From contig OZ025212.1 of assembly GCA_964019055.1 (NCBI GenBank), forward strand, positions 3,815,266-3,879,265: a stretch of DNA of 64,000 nt. Reading direction: 5' to 3'. Every line of letters starts with the position of its first letter. Positions within the stretch are counted from its first letter, which is position 1. The position numbers and the translations under genes are program-made. The DNA comes from Anthopleura xanthogrammica (lineage: Eukaryota > Cnidaria > Anthozoa > Actiniaria > Actiniidae). Below, piece after piece: positions 1 to 12,200 of the stretch. A model generated the notes under the pieces. It searched no databases. It saw only the letters and a list, made by a program, of their open reading frames with translations, and was not told the origin of the DNA.

Positions 1-257
1 TCATCCACCCACCTATCTATCCATCCATTCATCCATCCATCCATCCATCCATCCATTCATCCACCCACCTATCTATCCATCCATTCATCCATCCATCCAT
101 CCATCCATCCATTCATCCACCCACCTATCTATCCATCCATCCACTTATCCATCCATCCATCCATCCACCCATCTTCCTACCCATTTATTTACCATTTTTT
201 AACCAATTCATTCATCTATTATCCATATATTCGTTCATTCATTCATTCATCCATCTT
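1..257. repeat. (TCCA)n-type low-complexity tract
   Basis: Degenerate tetranucleotide array of ATCC/TCCA units with interspersed CACCTATC variants; its first 120 bases are a short higher-order duplication. It lies in the intron just before the first GDPGP1 exon visible in the window. No coding potential. Confidence 0.9.
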
Positions 258-269
258 CTTTTTAACCAG

Positions 270-3200
270 TTTAATGACAAAAGAACAACAAAAAGAAGAA
301 AGCCTCCACAAATCACAGACATCGGGCAGCCATTCAACCCAGACAATTTTAACTTTAACAAGATAAAAGAAGGAGAAGTAATGTTATGACTGATATACAT
401 GTATTAGGGACTAGTCATTATTTACAGGGAGTGGTGACTGGTGCAAATTGTGGGAGGGGGGGGGGGGGGGGAGGGGGCAGCATTTTTTATGCTCCACAAA
501 GGACAGAGATAAGAGAGATAAAGGGTACTTTGGGGGGAGAGGTCACAACAGTTTGTGCAAGTGGAAATCAAAATGCACCAGCCCCCCCCCCCCCCTCCCT
601 GTAAACAATGACTAGTCCCTTAGTTTAAAATTGAAATGAACCGCTTAGCTTGTTAGTTGTAACACTAGTGACTGATTATCCAAATCATTTTCATAGAACT
701 GATCATGATAATACCCAGGGTTCTATGGAATGACACAATGACTAGAAAGGGTCGTATAGACCCCTTGCAGCACTTCGGAATGTAGCTCAATTGGGAGGGC
801 AAAACAAAAGTTTCCAATTCTCAGGAGATTAAAATGCTTTTGTTTTGTCCTCCAAATTGAGCTGCTTTGACGTCACGTGCAAGGGGTCTATACTTAAGCT
901 AGTTGATGATTGCAGGTTTGGGAATTTCAAGCAGAGTTCTTGACTGATGAGCATACATATGTGTGAGATCATTGCTTTATTAACTTTAATTTTTCTCTTT
1001 AAATAATACAGAAACTCTTTAGTTTGTGTCCAGAAGAAGAGGATACCATATTGAAAGGTAGACAATATTAAATCAGAACTGGACATTTATTTTGTAGGTA
1101 GCAGCCACCCCCTTGAAATAGGGCATTTGCACTATAGGTCCCCCCCTAAAACAAGCAGTTTAAGATGTGCAAACTTTCTTAGCCTTCAGATCAGGGCATG
1201 CTGCATTGAAACAGACTGTTATGTTTAGTTCACCAATCTTGAATTTCATTTTATTTTTTTTGCGACATAGTAGATCCAGAAAAAAGTACTAATTTAATCA
1301 TCATCAATGACAGTCCTGTGGATGTAGGCCATGTTCTGTTGGTACCCAGTATTAACAAGTGTCTTCCTCAGGTTTGTGAATGTGTCACTTTTATATGGCT
1401 CAGTAATGATGATGATGATGATGATGATGATGATAACGATAATGTTGATAGTGATCGATGATTGATAATGTTTGATGATGATTGATGATGGTTGATGATG
1501 CATGATGATGATTGATTATGATGATGATTGATGATGGTTGAGGATGACGATGATGGTGATTGTTGATAATGATGCATGATGATGATGATTGATTATGATG
1601 ATTGATGATGATGATGAAGATGACCATACTGATGATTGATTATGATGATTGATGATGATGACTGATGATGGTTGATAGTGATGATTGATTATGATGATGA
1701 TGATTGATGTGATTGTTGATGACTGATGATCGATAATGACTGATAACTGATGATGATTGTGTCTGTTCCATGTATTTTGAAGGTGCTTACAGAAGAGTCA
1801 CTGCACATTGCACTTGATATGATGTTGCTAAGCAACCACAGGTATGACCCTTAGCTTCCCAAGATACGACCATCTGATCATTAAGATGATATCCTAACTA
1901 ATCAAGGGAAAAGGAGGGGTACCTCACTCGGCCCAGTATTCAAAGAAAGTAGTACTTAAACATGTGTTTCTCTTCTTTAATTTCCACTCCTTCCCTTGCT
2001 CTCTCTTAAAATTCCATGGGGACCTTCCAGTAAGCACATTGTTGAGCTTCGAATTGCCCAGTGGATGCTAGCTAAAACTAACTTAGAATTCTCTTTTTCA
2101 GGGGTCTCAGAGTTTGCTGGAATAGCCTTGGTGCCTTAGCAAGTGTCAATCACCTGCATTTCCATGCCATGTACTTGGATCACCCACTCCTTGTTGAAAA
2201 AATTGTAAGAATATATTAAAGAATCTTTTATGGCATGCATCTAATATCCACCTGAATTTAATTCTGATCAATATTGTTGGCTTTTAACTTAAAACTGTTT
2301 AAAATATTTATTTTTCTTTGAATAGGAAGCAGTGCATTTAGCTCATGGTTGTTATGAAGTTGTTAACCAGTCCACTAGAGGATTTGCATTTCAGCTTCAA
2401 GGAAACACCATCAACACCCTAGCAAGGTGAGTGCATTGGTGCTGAAGACTTTCTGTTCCCTAGTGCATGTGGGACTGTTTTAGGAAACAAAATAAATACC
2501 ATCTTGGAAATGTCCCCTAAAACAGTTCCACAAAACACTGCAATGCCAACTTGAACCTGTACTTTCCTTAACCTTGGAATGGCTAATAAGGAAGTGGTTA
2601 GCAATGATGTCTATTGCACAACTTAGCAACAACAGTGTAAATATTTTTACCCCTCCCCCCCAATCCAGAGAGATTTGCTTTGGTCTACGCAATAAAGATC
2701 CATGTACCCCAATTGGGTTTGTAGTGTATTTATGAATAATCAAATTTACCTATTCTTTTGAGACCAAGGCAGCTCAGATGGCTAGCTCTTCTGTCACCAC
2801 AAAACTGCTCGATCTAAAGTAACATTCTTTTTCTCTAATCAGACTTATCTTCAAGGTGTCATGTTACTTGACTGACAGACAAGTTCCTCATAACATGTGC
2901 ATGAGTCGTGGTGATGCATTCCCTTTAGTCATGCAGGATGGAACAGCAAAAAAAACTGATGACCTTACAACAATTAGAGTCTTGCTGTGGCCCAAGAAAC
3001 CAATGTTTGGTAAGTTGTGCCCTGTTTCATCTCATTTCATTCTCACTTGTCTAACTTGCTGTAGATCTTTTAAGTTGTGACTTATTTTTAGGTCCAACTG
3101 TTCACAAATTAAAGCAAAAGCCGCCAAAAAAATATTCTCCATGATTTATTACCTCCACCTGAAACAATTTAGAACTTTGGACCATAAGTCCTGTCCTGAA

Positions 3201-6200
3201 GAAAAAGTAAGAAAAATCTTTATCACTGATCGATCTGCTTTTTGTCTCGGACCCGGACGATTGACGTCACAGATAAACGCCTTATTGGGTATCTGTAGAA
3301 GCCCTTGCATGTATTTTTCTTTCTTTCTTTCATTATTTTGCTTCCGTACTTGTTTTATTTTTATATTATGCCGTGAGCCAGTCAATATACTTGATTGCAG
3401 AAAACATAATGCCTGGCACGCACGGCACACCGGAACTCACAAGGATGTTGTAAAAAATATGGCTTCAAAACTTCGACGTCAAATTTCTCAAAAATACTCT
3501 CACAGATTTTCTTCAAATTTCTGTACCTTTGAGCAAACTACTCATCCTCCAAGATCTCAAGTGCGATTTAAAAACTTTAGACATTGGAGAAAATGGGCAA
3601 TAAAGCAAACACACCAACACTTCCCCGCAGTTTCATATTAATTTCGGTTTCAGTTAAGACATGCTCATTTGAAAATTTCATCTTTCCTTTAAGACCGTGA
3701 AAAGCTTTTTTCTCCCAATGACGTGTTTACGTCCGGATGTTTGCGATTTGAAATTGAAAGGTAGCGCCCAGTCTCGTACCGAGCTCTGGGTACGAGACTT
3801 GGTAGCGCGCCTAGAAAACACCACCGAGCCACCTCAACCTATAAATGATTCCCAAAATCATCGTGCGCACAGCCAGGAGTTCTACAAAATCACAATCATC
3901 TCAAGTTTATTCATGTTCACCTACAAATCATACAATAATCATGCACATGACTGGAAATTTTAACAATTCAGCGTAAATAAGAGCAAATATCTGACAGCGC
4001 ATTAGTGGCATTTTCTGCTTATGTATAAGTAAATGTATAATGTATAAGGTATTATGTAAAATGTAAAACTGTGCTCCCTCCGAGAACAGAGCACGGTACG
4101 TGTGTATCAGGCTCAGTTGCAAAAAAAAGTACAAAACTATAACTACAACATATTTTTGTATACCATGTCGTATGGAGACCAAATCTACTACGCCCTCCCC
4201 CCTAAAGGGAGTTTTGTATCAAAACCGGTATGGCGCGGTATGTTAATCCCACTTAATCCTTCAATGACCATGTAAGGCCAGGATCGTTTACCGTACAATA
4301 GGCCTTTTCTTCCTCGACTTTGAATACGCATTTCTTGATACGTATAACAGCTAATTTTCTCGTACTCCAGCCTTATACAGCGTAATATTCACTTCGTTCT
4401 GGAAGCATTCTCCTTTCATCCAGCTTTGTTTTTTCGTCACCATTCTCGTGTGCTGTATTGCTGTATTGCTGCTGTATTGAAAATGGAAAAAGCTGGAAGG
4501 GGAGGGAGTTATGACAATCTTTATCGAAACAATATATCGAATGTTTTGTGTTCGTTTTTTTGTTTGTTTGCTTGTTTTGTTGTTGTTATTGTTGTTTTGT
4601 GGTAGCCGTGGAATAATTTTAATTTCAAAAGTCTCAAATGAAATTAGTGACTTAGTGAATGAGTTTGACTTTCTGTCTGTCTTTCTGTTCAGTCAGTTGT
4701 TTTGTTGTTGTCTGCCTGTTTGTATTTTGGTTTGTTTGTTTGTTTGTTTGTTTACTGCAGTGAAAATCTAGTAATAATAATAATAATACTATATTTATAA
4801 TGCGCGCATGATCCTAAAGTTCTAAGTTCTAGTCTAACAAGCTTCTAAATACAGCTGAGTTTTGAACAGATCCGGTACTGCGCCTTCATACTTTAGCTTC
4901 ATCACACAAAGGCCGCTTTCACTGCAGGCTGGATTTTATAGCCCAACTTTTTGCTGACTCGAGCTCGAGATCGACGGCAAACAAAGAAGGTGGCAATAAG
5001 TATCAGCAAAACTAACACAAACCCACCGATCGCCGAAAACATTATCGTGTAATAGCTCTGGTCTTTGGAGCGAACTACTTCTGACATTGTTCCCGACTCC
5101 GACTTCTTGATATTACCGCCAAGGTTTGGAAAAGCTCTGTCAACGACTTCCACGAATTTCGTATTCAGATGCTCATGCACAAACTTTTCCGTTACAAACT
5201 CAAACTTTTGGCATTCACCTTTCTTTGCACAATGCAAAAGCTCTTCGCACAATGCGGGAAGCTGATCAACCCAACGTGGAATTGAGGCGGTGTCATTATC
5301 ATGGTAAGCATTCAGGTCAAACCAGAAGTTTCCTGTACTGGCTGTGATGCGACGTATTGCACCAATCAAGTAGAGATATTCACTCCATGTAAGCTCATGA
5401 GGACAGAATGTGGTACTTATTGGGGTGAATAGCTGACCATCTGAATTCGCTGCGGCATCACAATCGGTGGAAAGAGAATATACTGGCCCTTGTGTTTTCT
5501 GTCCCTTATTACCATACTGGTGTACGGTTTTGTTAACTACCATATGATCAGCGGTAAAACCATCATATGTAGTTCGATTTTGACCTTGTGCCACTAGGAA
5601 AACCGCTTCCACATTGCACCAAGCAGACCTCTGCTTAGATCCCATGACTCCACGAATGACGTCCCCTTTGACAAGCTGCGAGATGGGAACTATTCCTTTG
5701 GTCTGCTCGAAGACTTTCATCTTACCAGATACACAGTTTTTAGTGTGTACGTTAACTTGGATGAGAATATTATCAGCCGCTATTGAGCCAATGAAAATAG
5801 AGGTCCAGATCGCAAACAATCTTATCTTTTGGTTCATCGTGATGGCAATTTTTAAATAACGTTGTGCCTGAAATTCATATAAAGCCAAATGAATTCATTT
5901 TCATTCAAATGCTATTCAGCTCAGTTCAGTTACATCAAATGAAATGAAATTACATCATATCAAATCAAATTTCTTCGTTCTCAAGGGTTTCAAAGGTTAC
6001 ATTTTTCACAAGTAACAACACAAAAATTTACAAATAACAAATTTTGAAAAAGTGGAAGATGCAAAATATGACTATTTTCAGCAGTCTTGCTGCTGCGCAT
6101 GATAAGATAATTGATTAGCATATCGGTTCAAACCTGGTATCCCAGTCATAAAATACCTTTTTTTCTTTTGTCTTCTTTCTGATTCCTTTACAAAATGGAC

Positions 6201-9200
6201 AAATTGCGCAATAGTACCCAGGGGTCTTCAGGACTTTACCAAAGAGTCCTTAGCGGGCATCTACTATAGAGTACCCGTCTGTAGTCCGATCAATTAGCAT
6301 GTGTCAATTGTCAATCAATGTCACTACGTTACAATTAAGAGAGGGCGGAGCTAGCTTATCACGCGACATAAATTAGTGTCTACGCATGCTCTATTTCGTT
6401 GTCTACATTTAGTCTTTTGAAGGCATTGCCCCTATTCTATGTACAGAAGTGCTACTAAAAATAGCTCAAAATAATGAAGAAGGATTGCGGTCTTCCAACG
6501 ACGTAAATTTAAAAGAAATGACATCTGGACTCAATTCAAAGAAAAGGCGAAAATAAGCTTATTTTTGGAATTTCTTCGAATTTTATATTTAGACCACAGC
6601 GTATTCATGCTGGCTTGACATCCACAGACATCCATATTCCGTATGTATTTATGAATACCTTGAAATTAGATACCAAAACTTAATACAAAGAAAGATAAAG
6701 CTGTTGCTATTCGGTGTTGTTTTTGTTTAGGTTTATGCTACATTCTCGAACCTAGGGGACTGTACGTTTTAATGGGGGGGGGGGGGGGGGGGTGGGCTGG
6801 AGTTTTTCATATTTAGAAAAAAAATATTGTGGTGACCCTCCCCCTTGTTTTTCTAAAAACAAATCCATGACCTCCCCCAACCCAAAGCTACTGTTTCTAC
6901 GAAGAAAAGTAAAGAATTTGCATTTATAAAAGATCAGTTCAGCCTTTCATTCCAAGAATTTTGTAATTTTATAGCTAAAAACTGTTCTGTATTAATGACA
7001 ATGATAACAAAAGCATGCTAGCACTGAGGATTGGAATGTTATTCTCATCAGTAAGACATTTATCTGCTTGCGTCAATCAAAGACACCAATATGTACTGTA
7101 TAAAGTTTATTAACAAGACCCTGTGGTCAGGGTAGACTGGGTTACCTGGACCGGGTGGGACCAGGGGGAGGGGGAGGGATCCTAGGGTATCCTTGAACCC
7201 ACCCTTTGTGGAAAAGGAGTGATCAATAAATAACAATTTGGCTGGAATCTTTCTGAAGTATTTTCGTTACCCTCGTTTTCTTTTTTCCTCATTTTTCGAA
7301 AGACAGTGATAAACCAGTAAAAGCCATTTCGGAAAAAATTAAATCAAAAATTAAGTCATCGAAAATACCCATTTTCAAGTCCAACTTCCAATTCCAGTCC
7401 CAGTTGCTATACTGTGGTCACGTTCACAGCGTTTGTTTACTACTAGAATCCTTGAATTACAACGGTAAGACGAGCAAATAATTACTCAAAACTTCCCTCA
7501 GCTGATTGCTTTAGATTTTATAATTTTGTATGTTCGTATATATTTGTAAATCAATCAACAGTTCGTAAATGTTTAACGATCTTTAACGAGTGAGCCGTGA
7601 GTGCTATTGCTGGGTGCTATTGCGCAGCTTTGCCATTTTGTCGGGGAGGAATCGGAAAGAAAAAAAAAACAACAACAAAGGCATTTTACGACTGGGCTAC
7701 CACAGGTAACCCAGTAATAACCAAATTGAATCCCTTGATAGTTATGGCTTTGGCTTTGACTGAGGAAAGAGTGCTTGAGTGGAATGCAAAAATATTGAGG
7801 AAGGTAAAAGCAATGCATGTAGATATTGTGGATGTCCCCTATACTCCGCAAGTCGACCTCTATCTTTAACCGGGCCTAGGAGCGAGCGAAAACTAGAATT
7901 CGAAGCGAGCCATGCCAAGTCCCGAAAAAAACCTTAATAAGGACTTTTAGAAAGCTTAGATGCCCAACTTTGTGTGACGAAATTCTCCCCATTCTAGCAT
8001 TCACTTCTAAAATGGGCAATAAAAGAGGTGACCCTACCCCTAACAGGGAGAAATAAAAGCTTTGAATTAGTTTGAAGCCACCTTAGATTATGGTTCGGAA
8101 CATAAGGAAACTTAGCTTTCAAATCATAAGATTGGATAGTCTATCATCAGTCTATCAACACCCCATTAAGATTACCATATTAAAATCAAAATTACCAAAT
8201 TGTTTATCAGTTATGCAAAGATTTAAGCAAAGAAAATACAAAATAGCCGCTGAATAAATATAGAGAAATCCATACCTTTACTCAGACGTTATGTGATTGA
8301 TAACTCAGACTCTACCGCATGCACTAGCCAGGCTTGCTGTCACAAGCAAAGTGAAGCTTTATGTTCCTGCAATATATAAAAGCCAACCATCTCCAACCAA
8401 GCTTAACCAGGCATGAAATTAATTACTGCTAGTAATCGGTAAATAAATCAGTGTGTCCTTTGCCCGCATGGTGTTTCAGCTTCAAGAACTAGTAGAATCT
8501 TTGATCTCTCCTATTGTTTTTAAAGCGCACGAAGTCGAAAGTAGTGGTAAAGCAGAAAGGTCTTATCGAAAGTCCCATTCTTTACAGTTGAAGTAAAGTT
8601 GATTCTTTACTCATTTTCAGTGGGCCGTTGAAGAGACATTTAGATGAATAACCACGCATCACTAATTGTGATACATTCTATTATGGCTTCGTTATATCCT
8701 TGTATCACGGCTATTCATTGTTTTATATTACTTGGCATGGACCGCGGAGCACCCTAAAAGGCTGTGTGGCTATATAAGAGACTAGTATGGGAAAAAGTGG
8801 TGGGGCTAAGATTGGTAAATATAAGAGACTAGTATGGGAAAAGGGAAAAAGTTGTAGGGCTATAGCCTTACCAGCCCCTCCCCTCGCGCGGTCCCTGCTT
8901 GGTAAAAACAACAAATCTATCTTTACAGATCTTCAAAACGTCAACTGTTTTCAAAACGGTTATCAGCAGTATTTAAATGGTTTATACAATAGTGTCTTGA
9001 TCATAAAGTGTCGCTGAGAACAGCATGATTAGCTACTTTGTTCCGCTCAGTTTTAAAGTGTTTTCAAGAAAGCTGTGAAAAATAGAAATGAATTAAAGGC
9101 TCAGATACACGGTGCAACATTCCATGCAGCATTGCTTACAACATTATGATTACAGTACTATCAGAGAAAATCTCGATTTTTCCGCTTAATTTACAAGGAT

Positions 9201-12200
9201 AATACAAATTACATAAAAATAATAAAACATAAGTTCAATTTTTTATATTTTAGTGTGATGTTGCACGCAATGTTGCACCGTGTGTCGGAGCCTTAACCCT
9301 CCATTGGGGTTTTCCTAAAACCCGGAAAACGAAATCCGGAAAACGGAATCCGGAATCCGGAAAAAAATACAAGGGATACTAAAACCCGGAATAACCAAAA
9401 ACAAAAATTTTACATACATTTTTTTATATTATCCGTTCAAAAATCTTCCCTTCTTTGCCCTACGTGGTCTGTGCAGTTCATGTTCTTAAAAGTTTGATCG
9501 AGGTTGGAGAAGTGTAGATTATTGAGCGTATTTACCGTGTTTGTCTCTCTCGCATGCAATATAATATTTTACCACCCACACAGTGTTCAAAAATAGAGTT
9601 TTCTGTATTTCATTTATTATTTTTGAACGTTTCTCTGGGGTTTTCGTGCGCTTTAAAGCTCTCAAATAGCGAGTAATTTTGGCCGTTGTGACAATCCAGC
9701 GAGTAACACATAATGTAACCGGTGCTCTTTCGCAGGGATGCCAAATCGTCAGCCGATCTCAGCCAAAAAAAAACAACTTAAAACTTCTTTAATCCCAAAA
9801 CGCTGCCAATATTTCCTTAGAAAAATAGTCCATTTATTCCTAGAGAAAGTTTCAAGGCCATCCAAACAGTTTTAATACTAAAAAATCCTTTTCGAAGTAG
9901 TAATTTTCGATTCTCGGTTATGCATGAAATGTGTCGCGACATTGAAAGACGGTAAACACTGGGTAAACTGATTATCACGTCTCGGGTTAGTTTCAAGACG
10001 TAGTGTCAAAACAGACCTCGTATGGCATAGAAGGGAAGATTTTTGAACGGATAATATAAAGAATGTATGTAAAATTTTTGTTTTTGGTTATTCTGGGTTT
10101 TAGTATTCCATGTATTTTTTTCCGGATTCCGGATTCCGTTTTCCGGGTTTTAGGGAAACCCGTCCATTGTGATAAAGTACTTGAACTTGAAACAGCCGAT
10201 TAGAAGACGCGACGGCGCTCTGCCATGCTCTGATGAAAATTGTATTTTCTCGTATTTTCATGGAAGCTGATTACTTTAATAAAGAACCAAATGACAAAAA
10301 AAAAACAATTACAATTTACAAATATTTCAGTTAATTGAAGCAAGTTATGTACTGTTTAATAAACGAGGAGTGTTTTCCCGGAGTGTTTTATCAGGTTAAA
10401 AACCATGAGGCGTAGCCGAGTGGTTTTAGACCTGATAAAACACGGTCTACGAGCTTATTGAACTACTTATGAAACGTCTAGGTGTATACACTCATGTTCT
10501 ACTAAAATTTTAAAGATAAAATTGAATTTGGCTGAGAAAATTGGAGTTAAGGTTTATGCAAATCAGGACGGTTTTGTATCAGATATACAACCTCCTCCAC
10601 GGAGAGTGATTTCTATTGTTTTCCTCATTAATTATTCATGAGTTTTATAAGAGCTTGTAAATAGTCTGGATAACGAACATCCTCGATATCTCGTGCAGTC
10701 GAACAAGAAAAGGCCGATATATTTTCATATTCCAATAAGCTTATGAATGTGCAAATAGAGGCTATAGCCCTACAACTTTTTCTTTTCCCTTTTCCCATAC
10801 TAGTCTCTTATATTTACCAATCTTAGCCCCACCGCTTTTTCCCATACTAGTCTCTTATATAGCCCCACAGCCTTTTAGGGTGCTGCGCGGTCCATGCCAA
10901 GTAATATAAAACAAATGAATAGCCGTGATACAAGGATATAACGAAGCCATGTTGGAATGTATCACAATAGACGTTTTTGCTATAACGAACATTTTCGACA
11001 TTTTCGAAATCTCGTGCTGTTGGAACAAAGTTGTACGAATTCTTTTGTGGTTTTGTTGTTTAGAAATAATAGTAATATTTGTAATGATAATTAGAGTGAA
11101 TCAGCGTTTCACACGAGCAATGCCACATTTATAATAGTCTAATTAATAAATTGCTATTTATTCGGGGTTTTTTTTTGGTGTGTGTGTGTGTAAAATTACC
11201 AAGAACATGCTTTACGAGCCTCAACATGGTTCACTTGGTATTTTTTAAGTTCCAGAACTTTTCTATAGCCCTTGGTCACGTCCCTTCAATTTGTTTTCTT
11301 AATTTTTTCTCATTAGTGCATGACAGAGCGGCGTCTTTTAATTGTCTTTCAAGTTTGGGTATTTTACCGCAAGGGATATTTCAAATCTATATATATATTT
11401 GAACTATTATAGCGATACTTCATGTTTGCTAACATAGCATTGTGATGTTAATATGGAATTGTGATGTTAAATGCTACTCATGACGTGTGACATCAATAAT
11501 ATTATTATTAATAATAATAATAATGTTCTTTCGTCAGGGAGCCCACTCACAATTGTGATTTTCAGTGAGGCCCTGAGAGTCCCTAGGTTGGAAGGATGAT
11601 TGGAAATATTTGGCAGACACAAATTGGAAGACTTAAGACATACTTCATATACAAGAGTAGCCTTTCAGAATTTTGTTTACAATGAGTTACCAGACTGTGT
11701 CAGGCGTCTGTCTGCGCTGTCGCTAATTACTAGTTTTAACCTTGACAGGCATGGCATCAAATCATCACAAACTCAGGAAGGGGAGGTAAATGTGTGAGAC
11801 TGAAAGGGCAGCCTCTGGAGTTGTATACACTGTAGAAATCTGCTTTGAAAGTTTGAAAAATTATATCCGAAAAATTCTACATAGTTATCTTTTTCACTGA
11901 AATGGTCCTTTTTATAAGAACATTGACCAAACAGTACTTTAAATTTACAGTGCTAATATGTGCTACCTAATCGCAAAAACGTCTGATGGATTTTTGAAAA
12001 GGATCCTAACTTGTAGGGATTATTGCCAACTAAAACTCGCAAACAATTAAAACAAAATCATGCTTCTGATATTTTTTTTCACACCCGGTCTGATAAGTAG
12101 GACATCCTGGAAGTCTTTTGATTTCACTTTCATTCCGGCAAGAAATGGTTTTACTGGAGAAAGCAAATAAAAACCAAAATAGTTTACACTTACAAGGGCC

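Larger units (their letters stand above)
8665..10968. mobile_element. Fold-back element with about 205-bp inverted ends
   Basis: Left arm 8665-8869 and right arm 10759-10968 are inverted copies sharing ATTGTGATACATTC at the outer edge, a GGACCGCG-GCACCCTAAAA block, two ATAAGAGACTAGTATGGG units and GTTGTAGGGCTATAGCCT at the inner edge. Unit 2 has no equivalent, so this is a copy A-specific insertion or a loss in copy B. A third, solitary arm of the family lies at 46148-46268. The core contains two nested MITEs (9097-9293 and 9307-10161) and a hairpin at 10385-10446. No transposase frame is visible, so it is non-autonomous. Confidence 0.75.

Noticed and set aside
386..604. 72-codon Gly- and Pro-rich frame
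   Set aside because: Lies almost wholly within a MITE with poly-G and poly-C runs and crosses a GDPGP1 intron.
3141..3641. 166-codon frame in the GDPGP1 intron
   Set aside because: Composition looks random, no family match was recognised, and unit 2 does not preserve the frame.
7597..7869. 90-codon + strand frame
   Set aside because: Intronic, interrupted by a poly-A run, no homologue recognised.
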